Source: Candidatus Blochmannia sp. SNP (lineage in GTDB: Bacteria; Pseudomonadota; Gammaproteobacteria; Enterobacterales; Enterobacteriaceae). From it: a DNA stretch of 64,000 nt. The notes beneath the pieces were generated by a model, which was not told where the DNA came from, did no database searches, and was given only the letters and a program-made list of their open reading frames with translations. Within the stretch, counting starts at the first letter, position 1, and each line of letters begins with the position of its first letter. Both the position numbers and the translations under genes were made by a program. This document shows positions 13,842 through 23,785 of the stretch, piece after piece. The stretch spans positions 124,001 to 188,000 of the forward strand of contig NZ_CP144371.1 in NCBI RefSeq assembly GCF_036549215.1. The letters run 5' to 3'.

Positions 13842-15740
13842 CTAACATACTCTATGACCCAATAAACCTTTTTTTTTCAACCAAACTAACAAATTAGAAA
13901 TAGCTGCAGGAGTTATACCAGAAATTCTAGAAGCTTGTCCAATCGAATAAGGTTTATAATCATTAAGTTTATCAATTACTTCTTTAGATAATCCAGAAAC
14001 AATATTAAAATCTATATCGGTTGGTAGTAATGTATGCTCGTTACAAATATTCCTCTCTATTTCCTCTTGTTGATGACGAATATAACCTTCATATTTTATT
14101 TGAATTTCAATTTGTTCAAATACCTGCCGATCCAACACAAACGAACTAAAAACTTTTAATTTAGATAAATTTGCATAATTAATTTCCGGTCTTCTTAATA
14201 ATTCTTCACCATTGACTTCATATATTAAAGGTGTCTTAAGGAAATTATTCAACTGTTTAGCATCTGTACTATATGGAAAAATGTAAGTATTACGTAATCT
14301 TTGACGTTCTTTTTCAATACTTTCTTTTTTTAAACAAAAACTTTTCCAACGTAACTCATCTACTAAACCCAGTTGTCGCGCAATTGCAGTTAATCTTAAA
14401 TCAGCGTTATCCTCTCGTAAAGACAAACGATATTCAGCACGTGATGTAAACATACGATAAGGCTCTTTTGTTCCATGCGTACATAAATCATCTACAAGTA
14501 CTCCTAAGTATGCTTGATCTCTTCTAGGATACCATCCTTCTTTATTTTGAGAGAATCTAGCAGCGTTTATTCCTGCTAACAGCCCTTGAGCAGCTGCCTC
14601 TTCATAACCAGTAGTACCATTAATCTGTCCAGAAAAAAACAAACCAGAAATAAATTTACTTTCTAATGTTAACTTTAAATCACGAGGATCAAAAAAATCA
14701 TATTCAATTGCATACCCCGGTCTTATTATATGAGCATTTTCTAATCCTTGAATTGATTTAATTATTTGTATTTGCACATAAAACGGCAAACTAGTAGAAA
14801 TACCATTAAGGTATATCTCAGGCGTTGTTAACCCTTCAGGTTCCAAGAAAATTTGATGAGCATTACGATCTGAAAAACGCGTTACCTTATCTTCTATAGA
14901 TGGACAATAACGAGGTGAAATCCCTTTTATTAATCCTGTGTACATAGGACTCTGATTTAGATTTGATCTAACTATTTCATGTGTTTTATCATTGGTATAT
15001 GTAATATAACAAGGAACTTGTTTAGGATGTTGTTTTTTAGATCCTATAAATGAAAATACAGGAACAGGATTATCACTATATTGTGCTTGTAAGGAATCAA
15101 AGTTTATCCCTTTACTATGTACACGAGGAGAAGTGCCTGTTTTTAAACGACCGACTCTTAAAGAGAATTCTTTTAATCGTTTAGATAATAATGAGGACGA
15201 TTCTACATCTCCAGCACGACCGCCTCTGGAGTTATTCATTCCAATATGCATTTTACCATTAAGAAATGTCCCTGTCGTCAATACAATGGATGTAGCATTA
15301 ACTTTCATTCCTATTTTTGGAATAAAAACTCCGACAATTTTATTTTTATTAATTATTAAATCTTCTACTGACGCCTGAATAATTAGCAAAAAATCTTGAT
15401 ATTCAAGAGTATTACGTATTACTTGACGATATAACATTTTATCTGCTTGCGCTCGGGTTCCTCTAACAGCAGCTCCTTTGCTTTTGTTAAGTATTCTAAA
15501 TTGAATGCCTGCTTTATCTATAGCACGTGCCATCACTCCACCCATTGAGTCAATTTCTTTTACTAAATGTCCTTTTCCTACACCACCAATAGCTGGATTA
15601 CAAGACATCTGCCCAAGTGTATCGATATTATGTGTAATTAATAAAGTATTGCATTTCATCCTAGCAGAAGCTAACGCCGCCTCTGTTCCGGCATGCCCTC
15701 CTCCAACAACAATAACATCAAAGTGAGTCGAATAAAACAT
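13842..15740 (-). CDS. mnmG: tRNA U34 carboxymethylaminomethyl modification enzyme (FAD-dependent)
   Basis: The FAD- and NADH-dependent partner of MnmE in wobble-uridine modification. The 632 residues (E. coli 629) include the dinucleotide-binding GGGHAG at residues 13-18, the [12 protein letters not shown] segment, the catalytic cysteine at residue 279 in [12 protein letters not shown], and a complete C-terminal MnmE-binding domain. In enterobacteria it heads the mnmG-rsmG-atp cluster beside oriC. That position is kept, but rsmG is gone. Both mnmE and mnmG are intact, so the pathway should work. Confidence 0.97.
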   Translation of the reverse strand: MFYSTHFDVIVVGGGHAGTEAALASARMKCNTLLITHNIDTLGQMSCNPAIGGVGKGHLVKEIDSMGGVMARAIDKAGIQFRILNKSKGAAVRGTRAQADKMLYRQVIRNTLEYQDFLLIIQASVEDLIINKNKIVGVFIPKIGMKVNATSIVLTTGTFLNGKMHIGMNNSRGGRAGDVESSSLLSKRLKEFSLRVGRLKTGTSPRVHSKGINFDSLQAQYSDNPVPVFSFIGSKKQHPKQVPCYITYTNDKTHEIVRSNLNQSPMYTGLIKGISPRYCPSIEDKVTRFSDRNAHQIFLEPEGLTTPEIYLNGISTSLPFYVQIQIIKSIQGLENAHIIRPGYAIEYDFFDPRDLKLTLESKFISGLFFSGQINGTTGYEEAAAQGLLAGINAARFSQNKEGWYPRRDQAYLGVLVDDLCTHGTKEPYRMFTSRAEYRLSLREDNADLRLTAIARQLGLVDELRWKSFCLKKESIEKERQRLRNTYIFPYSTDAKQLNNFLKTPLIYEVNGEELLRRPEINYANLSKLKVFSSFVLDRQVFEQIEIQIKYEGYIRHQQEEIERNICNEHTLLPTDIDFNIVSGLSKEVIDKLNDYKPYSIGQASRISGITPAAISNLLVWLKKKGLLGHRVC

Positions 15741-16418
15741 ACATTAACCTCATCATACAAACAATACCTATTTCATTAAAATAATTTCATATTAACAAAC
15801 ATTTTTCAATTGTACGCAACTATCCAAGTACTTACGCAAGAACGGAACAATAATAAATCACATCCATATTTGTACTATAAATGCACACATTACAATATGA
15901 TAATCCTTTATTCCATAAAATAGATTACCAATAACACTGGTATATAATCTTTTGCTTATTCAAAAGACATCGTTATAATGATTGTATTTAAAAGGATTAA
16001 AAAATTCAACTACAAAGAACAGATTAATTATTATTTACACAAAAACTGAAGCGGTATTGTTGTTTGGTGATTACATAATAATTACTTTAATTATGGAATG
16101 TATTACACAGACAATTAAATTTTACAATATTAATGATTAGTATCACATATATTTTAAAAATAAAAATTGAAGAATTACTATGATTTGACAATTTTTTGAT
16201 TAATATGTAAATATATAGAAATTCTTGAATCAATATTCCTAATTATGCTATTATAATGAAAGTAGTTTGTACTATATAAATAATCAATCTATATTTTACC
16301 ACTTACTATATTAGTGATAATATACAGTTTTAATAATAACGATATTAATGTAATACGCATTATATTGTTGTAATTAGGGTGATAAAATCATACAGAGGTG
16401 GTGCGTGCTATATATTAC
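15741..16418. other. mnmG to tRNA-Ile gap (syntenic with oriC side)
   Basis: In E. coli oriC and mioC lie upstream of mnmG, the position of these 678 bases. I see no gene. The stretch is very A+T-rich with only degenerate DnaA-box-like strings such as ATTTACACA near 16036. There is no 13-mer repeat array and no box cluster. An origin here is possible from position but is not supported by motifs. Confidence 0.5.
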
Positions 16419-16482
<64 letters not shown>

Positions 16483-16492
<10 letters not shown>

Positions 16493-16533
16493 TTATTATT
16501 AATATGTTATTTCCTCAGGCCTTTATTTTTTAT
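16483..16533 (+). terminator. possible terminator after tRNA-Ile; 9-bp direct repeat of tRNA end
   Basis: CTCAGGCCT ends the tRNA at 16483-16491 and recurs at 16514-16522. AGGCCT is self-complementary, so the two copies could pair as a 6-bp stem with a 25-base loop followed by a T-rich run, as in a factor-independent terminator. The stem would compete with the acceptor stem of the tRNA, so this is tentative. Confidence 0.3.
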
Positions 16534-16877
16534 TAAAGAGAATACGGAAATATTAATTTAGTATACAAACAGATCTGATAATATCGATAATATTGATTTT
16601 TCATTTTATATATAATAGCATCCATCAATATTAATTCTAATTTTTAATTTAACTATATGCATAGTCGTACCTACTGACACAAAATCAACTGTTTTTAAGT
16701 ATAATTTAATATCTGTATTCTATACGTATACGTTAAAAATTTTTAATTTTTGTGAAAACTTGTTTTATTTTTACGACGAATGATAAAAAATTGTAGTATG
16801 TGTATATAGGCGAGAGTAATAATAAACCATATAAAATTAAATAAATTTTGCACATATATATCAAAGGTTGTGACACT
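16493..16877. other. tRNA-Ile to metA gap
   Basis: No gene is seen apart from the terminator-like repeat at the start. I found no MetJ operator-like tandem AGACGTCT ahead of metA. An open frame on the minus strand here is only the shadow of metA. Confidence 0.5.
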
Positions 16878-17780
16878 ATGCCAGTTCGGGTATTAGACGA
16901 ATTGCCTGCGGTAAAATTTTTGCAGAACGAAGATGTTTTTATTATGCAAAAATCCCAAAATATTTTTAAAGAACTCCATTCTTTAAAAATATTAATTCTT
17001 AATTTAATGCCAAAAAAAGTTGAAACAGAAAACCAATTCTTACGATTATTATCAAATTCTCCTTTACAAATTGATGTCCAACTATTACGCATAGACGACC
17101 GCATCCCTAAAAATACACCTGTTGAACATTTAAATAATTTTTATTGTAGTTTTACAGATATTCAACATCAAAATTTTGATGGGTTAATTATAACTGGAGC
17201 TCCTCTAGGATTAATTGATTTTACAGATATAACTTTTTGGCCACAAATCAAGCAATTATTATTATGGGCAAAAGAGCATATTACTTCAATATTATTTGTT
17301 TGTTGGGCAACACAAGCGGCTTTAAAGATATTGTACAATTTTCCTAAATTTATTCGAAAAAAAAAACTAGTAGGAATCTACCAACATAACACTATAAATT
17401 CTCATGCACTTTTAACAAAAGGATTTGATGAAATATTTGCAGCACCTCATTCTCGTTATTCAGATTTCCCAAAAAATTTAATTTATCAAAACACAGATTT
17501 AGAAATCTTAGCAGAATCTGATGAAGCCGGCGTATATTTACTTGTTAGTAAAGATAAACGTTTGATATTTGTTACGGGTCATCCAGAATACGATGCACTG
17601 ACTCTATCTCAAGAATATTATAGAGATATAAAATCAGGACTAAATCCAACATTACCAGATCATTACTTTCCCCAAAATAACCCTAATTTAATTCCTAAAA
17701 TAAATTGGAGAAGTCATGCATATTTATTATTTTCCAACTGGTTAAATCATTATGTATATAAAATATCACAAAATGTTTAA
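16878..17780 (+). CDS. metA: homoserine O-succinyltransferase
   Basis: First committed step of methionine synthesis: activates homoserine with succinyl-CoA. From the ATG at 16878 the 300 residues start [16 protein letters not shown] like E. coli MetA; the longer frame from 16848 has no support. Catalytic residues are present: Cys142 in [11 protein letters not shown], His235 and Glu237 in TGHPEYD. The C-terminal tail is about nine residues shorter than in E. coli. Succinylhomoserine then feeds MetB (63667) and eventually MetE (23786), both in this window. This supports methionine supply to a host. Confidence 0.97.
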   Translation: MPVRVLDELPAVKFLQNEDVFIMQKSQNIFKELHSLKILILNLMPKKVETENQFLRLLSNSPLQIDVQLLRIDDRIPKNTPVEHLNNFYCSFTDIQHQNFDGLIITGAPLGLIDFTDITFWPQIKQLLLWAKEHITSILFVCWATQAALKILYNFPKFIRKKKLVGIYQHNTINSHALLTKGFDEIFAAPHSRYSDFPKNLIYQNTDLEILAESDEAGVYLLVSKDKRLIFVTGHPEYDALTLSQEYYRDIKSGLNPTLPDHYFPQNNPNLIPKINWRSHAYLLFSNWLNHYVYKISQNV

Positions 17781-18174
17781 TTTTGTTTAAATAAAATGAA
17801 TAAAAATTCGTATTTTTAACTATTTATTTTACAAGGGCTAGGTTTTCAATTATCAATCATACTTGATAAATCATAATTAATACGTATGTATTCTTTATGC
17901 GCATAATCTTATTAAGAAGATATTATAAAAAATATAATTCAATTAAGTATAAATAAATGCATATAAATTTGATTTAAAATAAATAATTATTCAATATGCT
18001 TTAGTCTCCATAATCATAAATTTTAATTATATTGATATGTATTAAAAATATGATATGATCATTTTTATTATGTTACTTATAACGTAATCACTTTAATAGA
18101 CAATATTCAACTGAAAATTGATTTTAGACTTCTATTCCATTTACTTATTTTTAAAATAAAATGCGAAATAAATC
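17781..18174. other. metA-pgi gap
   Basis: About 390 A+T-rich bases without a gene. Small stem-loops such as TTATCAA/TTGATAA near 17855 and a few short palindromes are present. No convincing promoter was placed. Confidence 0.45.
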
Positions 18175-19830
18175 ATGAAAAACATCAATCCTACTCATAC
18201 ACAGGCTTGGAAGCATCTAAAACGACATTTTTATGACATACAAAATACATCAATTAATGATTTATTTAATCAAGATAAATATAGATTTACACATTTCTCT
18301 AAGACATTTAATAATGAAATTTTAGTTGATTATTCAAAAAACTTAATTACAAATGAAACCATTATTAAGCTGATATCTTTAGCTGTAGAATGTGATCTTA
18401 TAGGGGCTATCTCAGATATGTTTCACGGTGAAAAAATTAATTATAGTGAGAATCGTGCTGTGTTACATATAGCTTTAAGAAACAGAGAAAATACGCCCAT
18501 TTTAGTAAATGGATTGGATGTAATGCCACAAATAAATGCAGTCTTAGAAAAAATGAAAAAATTTTGTAATCGTATTATTCAAGGTAATTGGACAGGATAT
18601 ACAAATAAAATAATCACAGACATTGTTAATATAGGAATTGGGGGTTCCAATCTCGGCCCTTATATGGTAACTGAAGCATTAAAACCATATAAAAATCATC
18701 TAAATCTGCATTTTATTTCTAATATAGATGGAACTCATATTTTTGAAACATTAAAATGTTTGAATCCAGAAAATACGTTATTTATAATAGCATCAAAAAC
18801 TTTTACCACCCAAGAGACTATGACTAATGCACGTAGTGCACGTAGTTGGTTTTGTCAAGCTACCTCTAATAAAAAACATATATCTAAACATTTTATAGCA
18901 TTATCCACAAATGCTATTGAGGTTTGTAAATTCGGTATTGATCCATCAGAAAACATGTTTAAATTTTGGGATTGGGTAGGTGGCCGTTATTCGTTATGGT
19001 CATCCATTGGTTTATCTATAATGCTATCGTTGGGAGTTAATAATTTTGAATTATTATTAACTGGAGCCCATGCTATGGATTTGCATTTTTATCACACACC
19101 CCTAGATAAAAACCTACCGGTAATTTTAGCACTCATTGGTATTTGGTACAATAATTTCTTTCAAGTCGAAACCGAAGCAATTTTTGTTTATGATCAGTAT
19201 ATGCATCGTTTTACAACATATTTACAGCAAGTAAATATGGAATCTAATGGAAAATATATAGATCGCAATGGATACCCTGTTACATATCAGACTGGTCCTA
19301 TTATATGGGGAGAACCTGGAACTAATGGACAACATTCATTTTATCAACTACTTCATCAAGGAACTAAAATGATTCCATGTGATTTTATAGCCCCAGTAAT
19401 AAGTCATAATCCTATATCTGATCATCATGAAAAATTAATATCAAATTTTATTGCTCAAACTCAAGCATTAGCTTTTGGCAACACACATCAAAAAGTATTA
19501 CAAGAACCTAAAATATCTAACAAACATTATATATCCCAACAACATGCAGTTCCGTTTCAAATATGCAAAGGAAATAACCCCAGTAATTCCATTTTAGTTA
19601 AAAAAATTACTCCTTATACTTTAGGGGCTTTAATTGCTTTATATGAACATAAAATATTCACACAAGGTGTTATCTTCAATATTTATACCTTTGATCAATG
19701 GGGAGTAGAACTAGGAAAAGAACTGGCTAACAATATTTTATCAGAATTAAAATGCGAAAGTATCACTTCTAACAACTATGATAGCTCAACTCATGGTTTA
19801 ATTAATTATTACAAATCCTGGAGTGATTAA
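18175..19830 (+). CDS. pgi: glucose-6-phosphate isomerase
   Basis: Interconverts glucose 6-phosphate and fructose 6-phosphate in glycolysis. The 551 residues (E. coli 549) include the GIGGSNLGP loop, [17 protein letters not shown], the base glutamate in NMESNGKY, and the histidine in [15 protein letters not shown]. The C-terminal lysine is in [13 protein letters not shown]. With pfkA and tpiA it supplies upper glycolysis. It stands alone between metA and rsmD, converging on rsmD. Confidence 0.97.
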   Translation: MKNINPTHTQAWKHLKRHFYDIQNTSINDLFNQDKYRFTHFSKTFNNEILVDYSKNLITNETIIKLISLAVECDLIGAISDMFHGEKINYSENRAVLHIALRNRENTPILVNGLDVMPQINAVLEKMKKFCNRIIQGNWTGYTNKIITDIVNIGIGGSNLGPYMVTEALKPYKNHLNLHFISNIDGTHIFETLKCLNPENTLFIIASKTFTTQETMTNARSARSWFCQATSNKKHISKHFIALSTNAIEVCKFGIDPSENMFKFWDWVGGRYSLWSSIGLSIMLSLGVNNFELLLTGAHAMDLHFYHTPLDKNLPVILALIGIWYNNFFQVETEAIFVYDQYMHRFTTYLQQVNMESNGKYIDRNGYPVTYQTGPIIWGEPGTNGQHSFYQLLHQGTKMIPCDFIAPVISHNPISDHHEKLISNFIAQTQALAFGNTHQKVLQEPKISNKHYISQQHAVPFQICKGNNPSNSILVKKITPYTLGALIALYEHKIFTQGVIFNIYTFDQWGVELGKELANNILSELKCESITSNNYDSSTHGLINYYKSWSD

Positions 19831-19994
19831 CATCATTCTTTCATTACAAAGCCACCTATTTATTCACTACTTGCATATATGCAACAAACCAATTACAATA
19901 AAAAGACTATGTATAATTATTGTTAAATAGACATACTTTATTCCAACTTTAAGTAGTATTTAATTTAGTTTTTATACTTATATATATATCAATT

Positions 19995-20585
19995 TTACGA
20001 TTTTCTTATAAAGAGATAACATATAATATTTTGAGTAATCTTTTTTCGATATAAAAACCAATAACTAGGGATCACATTAATATTAAAAATATTCTTATTT
20101 TTTGAAGTTTCTATGTAAATCCAAGATTCTTTTTTAAAAAGATTATACCGTTCTAACAAACAAATAACCTCAGGTATAACGTTATCTTGAAAGGGAGGAT
20201 CTAAAAAAATTATATCATAAGCATCAATTGACCGTCGTAACCAAGAACGACAATCAGTATATATGACCTCACTATTGTACGCTAAAAAAGATTGCACAAT
20301 TGTCGTCAATGCTGTAATGCAAATATATCTATTATCTAAAAAAGTTACTTTATTAGCTCCTCTAGACAATGATTCTAAACCCAATGCACCACTTCCAGCA
20401 AAACAATCTAAACAAATAGCACCAGAAATAATAGGATTAAGCCAACCAAATAACATTTCACGTATACGATTAGTAGTTGGACGCACATTAGCACACCGAA
20501 TAATAGGTATTTTACGCCCTTTCCACTTGCCTCCAATAATTCTAACCTTCCCAATAGCACTTAATCGCAGTTTATTTTTATACAT
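19995..20585 (-). CDS. rsmD: 16S rRNA (guanine(966)-N2)-methyltransferase
   Basis: Methylates G966 of 16S rRNA. The S-adenosylmethionine-binding segment CLDCFAGSGALGLESLSRG and the catalytic DPPF motif (IIFLDPPF) are present, and the N-terminus has RIIGGKWKGRKIP and RPTTNRIREMLF. The frame extends to 20594, but AAGAAGAG sits too close to that ATG and is well spaced for the one at 20585. About 196 residues, near the E. coli 198. rsmD divergent from ftsY is the enterobacterial arrangement. Confidence 0.93.
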   Translation of the reverse strand: MYKNKLRLSAIGKVRIIGGKWKGRKIPIIRCANVRPTTNRIREMLFGWLNPIISGAICLDCFAGSGALGLESLSRGANKVTFLDNRYICITALTTIVQSFLAYNSEVIYTDCRSWLRRSIDAYDIIFLDPPFQDNVIPEVICLLERYNLFKKESWIYIETSKNKNIFNINVIPSYWFLYRKKITQNIICYLFIRKS

Positions 20586-20725
20586 ATACTGCATCTCTTC
20601 TTACACGATAAAATAAGTAACTCATAATAATTTTAATTCTCTAATATAAAAACATCCACTATTAGAAACAATGTTAACTTTTATATTCCTCCGATAAAAT
20701 CTGATTGTTTATACATGAACTCACA

Positions 20726-20779
20726 TATTGTACACACTATAAAAATTATAGATTGGATCTATAATTATAATGTACAATA
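20726..20779. repeat. 54-bp near-perfect palindrome upstream of ftsY
   Basis: An outer 9-bp stem (TATTGTACA / TGTACAATA) encloses an inner 10-bp stem (AATTATAGAT / ATCTATAATT) with a 3-base TGG loop. The two stems are separated by slightly unequal A+T segments. It lies 52 bases before the larger hairpin. Confidence 0.8.
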
Positions 20780-20831
20780 ACTTAATATTTTCATATGCTC
20801 ACTATGCTTGGTTTGTTATGTTATTAGTTAA

Positions 20832-21013
20832 TCATATGTAATACTTACAATTAATCAATGATAAACGTATGCAAGCAATGGAAATATATTTGAGTCTTAT
20901 AAAAAGGACTATAGACAATAAATTATTTTATCCAAATAAAATAATTTATTGTTGTTCCTCATAATAAGACAATATATTTAACATCATTGATTAATTGTAA
21001 GTATTACATATGA
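20832..21013. repeat. 182-bp composite hairpin with perfect 31-bp arms, upstream of ftsY
   Basis: Arms 20832-20862 and 20983-21013 are perfect reverse complements over 31 bases. The centre holds a second perfect 17-bp stem (20915-20931 with 20936-20952) around a 4-base loop, and the parts between pair imperfectly. The whole folds as one long hairpin ending 54 bases before the ftsY start. There are no flanking target duplications and no transposase, so it does not look like an insertion sequence. Confidence 0.9.
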
Positions 21014-21067
21014 AAATATAAAAAATTAACATTTAATATATTGATAATAGCGACGAGGTCAATACAC

Positions 21068-22000
21068 ATGAATTCTGAACATAATTTGTTTAACAGACTA
21101 AAACAGAGTTTATTAAATACTCGAAAAAAATTAGGTGATAACATAATAAAGTTGGTTCGTAACAAAAATATTGATATCGATATATTAAATGATATTGAAA
21201 ATAAATTATTGGTTGCAGATATAAGTATGCAAACTACTCAAAAAATTATTAATAACTTGAAAAATTATATTAGCCTTCATGCTAATTGCAATAACAAATC
21301 TTTTTATGATTCATTACGTAATGAGATATTAAATATACTTATATCTATCGATAAACCATTACTTATACAGAAAAAAAAACCATTTATCATATTAATGGTA
21401 GGAGTTAATGGAGTTGGAAAAACTACTACTATTGGAAAATTAGCATATTACTACCGATTAAAAAATAAAACTGTAATGTTAGCGGCAGGAGATACCTGTA
21501 GAGTAGCAGCAACAGATCAGTTAGAAATTATAGGAAAACGTAGCGGTTGTGTTGCAGTAATAAAAAATAATACTACTGCCGATCCTGCCTCAGTAATTTT
21601 TGATGCTGTTAAAATAGCTCAAATGAAACTTATTGATCTGCTTATTATAGACACTGCGGGTAGATTACAAAATAAAATCCATGCAATGGAAGAATTAAAA
21701 AAAATTATTAGAGTTATAAAAAAAATTGATATAGAAGCACCTCATGAAACTATATTAGTTCTTGATGCTAATATCGGACAAAACTCTATCAACCAAGTGC
21801 GTATGTTCAATAACGCAATTAAAGTCACAGGAATAATTATGACCAAATTGGATGGTAGTGCTAAAGGAGGTGTTATCTTGTCTATTGCTGATCAATGTCC
21901 TATTCCAATACGATATATTGGAATAGGACAAAATATCGACGACTTTCAACCATTTGAACCACACAATTTTGTTGAAGCTATTTTTAAAAAACAAACCTAA
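21068..22000 (+). CDS. ftsY: signal recognition particle receptor FtsY
   Basis: Membrane-associated GTPase that receives the SRP-ribosome complex. The ATG at 21068 has GAGGT eight bases upstream; the longer frame begins with TTG and is not needed. The 310 residues comprise only the N and G domains: GVNGVGKTTTIGKLA P-loop, DTAGRLQ, and TKLDGSAKGG. The long acidic N-terminal A domain of E. coli FtsY (497 residues) is absent. ftsE and ftsX, which normally follow, are missing; rpoH comes next after 623 bases. Confidence 0.96.
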   Translation: MNSEHNLFNRLKQSLLNTRKKLGDNIIKLVRNKNIDIDILNDIENKLLVADISMQTTQKIINNLKNYISLHANCNNKSFYDSLRNEILNILISIDKPLLIQKKKPFIILMVGVNGVGKTTTIGKLAYYYRLKNKTVMLAAGDTCRVAATDQLEIIGKRSGCVAVIKNNTTADPASVIFDAVKIAQMKLIDLLIIDTAGRLQNKIHAMEELKKIIRVIKKIDIEAPHETILVLDANIGQNSINQVRMFNNAIKVTGIIMTKLDGSAKGGVILSIADQCPIPIRYIGIGQNIDDFQPFEPHNFVEAIFKKQT

Positions 22001-22623
22001 TGATAAAATACTGTACCTAAATTACATGAGCATTTATTTAAAATAAAATATTTATATTAAACAATAAAAATTTCTTTATAGATAATTACTACAAAATAAT
22101 ATTATTAACATCTATGATATTTTTGTGGATGTTTTTAAACATTATTAAATTTAAAAAAATAAAATATTAGTTACAGTTGATTTAAATCAAAGCTTTACGT
22201 ATACTGGGGTATGAATAAGGAAATAAAAATTAAATTACAAAGGTTATTATACTCGCAATAATTGTATAAATAAATCTGCTAATATATATATATAGAATTT
22301 TTACCCAAAAAAGCATACACATTATCAACGATGTTAACTTAAAATTTACATTCCTTACCACGATTAACTATAGACCATCTAGTATCATTAGAAACAATAT
22401 TTATTTATCGATGATAATAACAAATGACTTTATGCTTTGTGATGTTTTAATTCCATTAAACTGATAGCGCAATTAAATAATGGTTCTATTACAAATGTGT
22501 TATGCTATCTATTGATAGATACTCCTTTTAATATAACAGAATTATTTTATACTTAGTTTCATACATATCTCGTACGGGCATGATATAATCATCTGAATAC
22601 ATGCGATCATGGTAGGAGAATAA
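22001..22623. other. ftsY-rpoH gap (ftsEX missing)
   Basis: E. coli carries ftsE and ftsX here. No open frame or recognisable remnant remains. TATAAT at 22585-22590, 34 bases before the rpoH start, is a possible -10 box, but no matching -35 is evident. A small stem (TATCTA/TAGATA near 22510) is present. Confidence 0.5.
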
Positions 22624-23472
22624 ATGCCTAAAAATATTCAAAATAGCGTGACTTTAGTTCCTCAAGGAACTTTAGAAGCATATATAAGAGCAGCTAATTC
22701 TTATGCTCTGCTTACTTCGGAAGAAGAGCAAGCATTAGCTAAGCGATTATATTATCATGGAGATTTAGAATCAGCAAAAAAACTTATTGTATCGCATTTA
22801 AGATTCGTCATTCATGTTGCTCGTAATTATTCCGGCTATGGGCTACCACAAGCTGATTTAATACAAGAAGGTAATATTGGTTTGATGAAAGCTGTACGTC
22901 GGTTTAATCCGGAATTAGACGTTCGTTTAGTATCATTTGCTGTACACTGGATTAAATCAGAAATCCATGAATATGTTCTAAAAAACTGGCGTATTGTAAA
23001 AATAGCTACTACTAAAGCACAACGTAAACTATTTTTTAATTTAAGAAAAACTAAACAACGTTTAGGTTGGTTTAATGCAGGAGAAATAGAAATAGTTGCA
23101 AAAGCACTAAACGTAACTAGCAAAGATGTACGTGAAATGGAATCTCGTATGGCGGCACAAGATATGACTTTTGAGCAATCTTCAGATGAAGATAATCGAG
23201 GAATAATAGCGCCTATACTATATTTACAAGATAAAATCATCACTTCTAATGAAGAAAATGAATGGATTGATCAAGTTAGTGATAAATTGAACACAGCTAT
23301 AAATACTCTGGATAAACGCAGTCAACATATTATTCGTGCACGATGGCTAAACGTAGATAACAATAAAAGTACATTACAAGAATTAGCTAATCAATACGGT
23401 GTTTCTGCTGAACGAGTACGTCAATTAGAAAAAAATGCCATGAAGAAAATGAAATTAATAATACAGAACTAA
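22624..23472 (+). CDS. rpoH: RNA polymerase sigma-32 (heat-shock sigma factor)
   Basis: Directs transcription of heat-shock chaperone and protease genes. The 282 residues (E. coli 284) have region 2 ([31 protein letters not shown] around residues 58-88), the sigma-32-specific stretch [23 protein letters not shown], and region 4 ending with a helix-turn-helix ([19 protein letters not shown]). The AGGAGA ribosome binding site is unusually close to the ATG. It is one of only two transcription regulators in the window, the other being a MarR-type protein. Confidence 0.97.
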   Translation: MPKNIQNSVTLVPQGTLEAYIRAANSYALLTSEEEQALAKRLYYHGDLESAKKLIVSHLRFVIHVARNYSGYGLPQADLIQEGNIGLMKAVRRFNPELDVRLVSFAVHWIKSEIHEYVLKNWRIVKIATTKAQRKLFFNLRKTKQRLGWFNAGEIEIVAKALNVTSKDVREMESRMAAQDMTFEQSSDEDNRGIIAPILYLQDKIITSNEENEWIDQVSDKLNTAINTLDKRSQHIIRARWLNVDNNKSTLQELANQYGVSAERVRQLEKNAMKKMKLIIQN

Positions 23473-23785
23473 TTAATTTTTTATAAATACTATTTATAAA
23501 AACATAAACTATTAAACATATATTTATAAAATTTTAGTTACTTGACTACATACATAGTCATTTGATACTATTTTCATAGATGAAAAGATTAAAATAATTT
23601 AATATTATATATTATACTTAGTAGCTAATTGTGCATACTATATGTAATCAAGTATCGCTTTCTTAATATTAATTTAATAGTCATTAGAGTAACTGTTGAT
23701 ATCAACAACGGTTTTTAAAAATATTTTTTTTATTTTCATTCTTGCACTCACTTTATATAACTAAAGACAAACCATGGAGTAAATT
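23473..23785. other. rpoH-metE gap
   Basis: No gene. It begins with an 11-bp A+T stem-loop just after the rpoH stop (23478-23502) and contains a 14-bp perfect palindrome, TGTTGATATCAACA at 23694-23707, 78 bases before metE. No MetR-type TGAAN5TTCA site was recognised. Confidence 0.5.
23478..23502 (+). terminator. A+T-only stem-loop after rpoH
   Basis: TTTTTATAAAT pairs perfectly with ATTTATAAAAA around a 3-base loop, six bases after the rpoH stop. The position suits a terminator or a 3'-end stabiliser. There is no G+C in the stem and no clean T tract, so function is uncertain. Confidence 0.4.

Larger units (their letters stand above)
20595..21067. other. rsmD-ftsY divergent spacer with nested hairpins
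   Basis: No gene. The spacer is mostly made of two inverted-repeat structures (20726-20779 and 20832-21013), described separately. Both promoters for the divergent genes must lie in or beside these structures. Confidence 0.7.

Noticed and set aside
16733..17104. 123-codon minus-strand open frame
   Set aside because: Overlaps the metA start and has no family-like sequence; a shadow of metA and its leader.
20832..21013. Miniature transposable element with 31-bp terminal inverted repeats
   Set aside because: No target-site duplication, no second copy in the window, and the inside also pairs with itself, which favours a hairpin.
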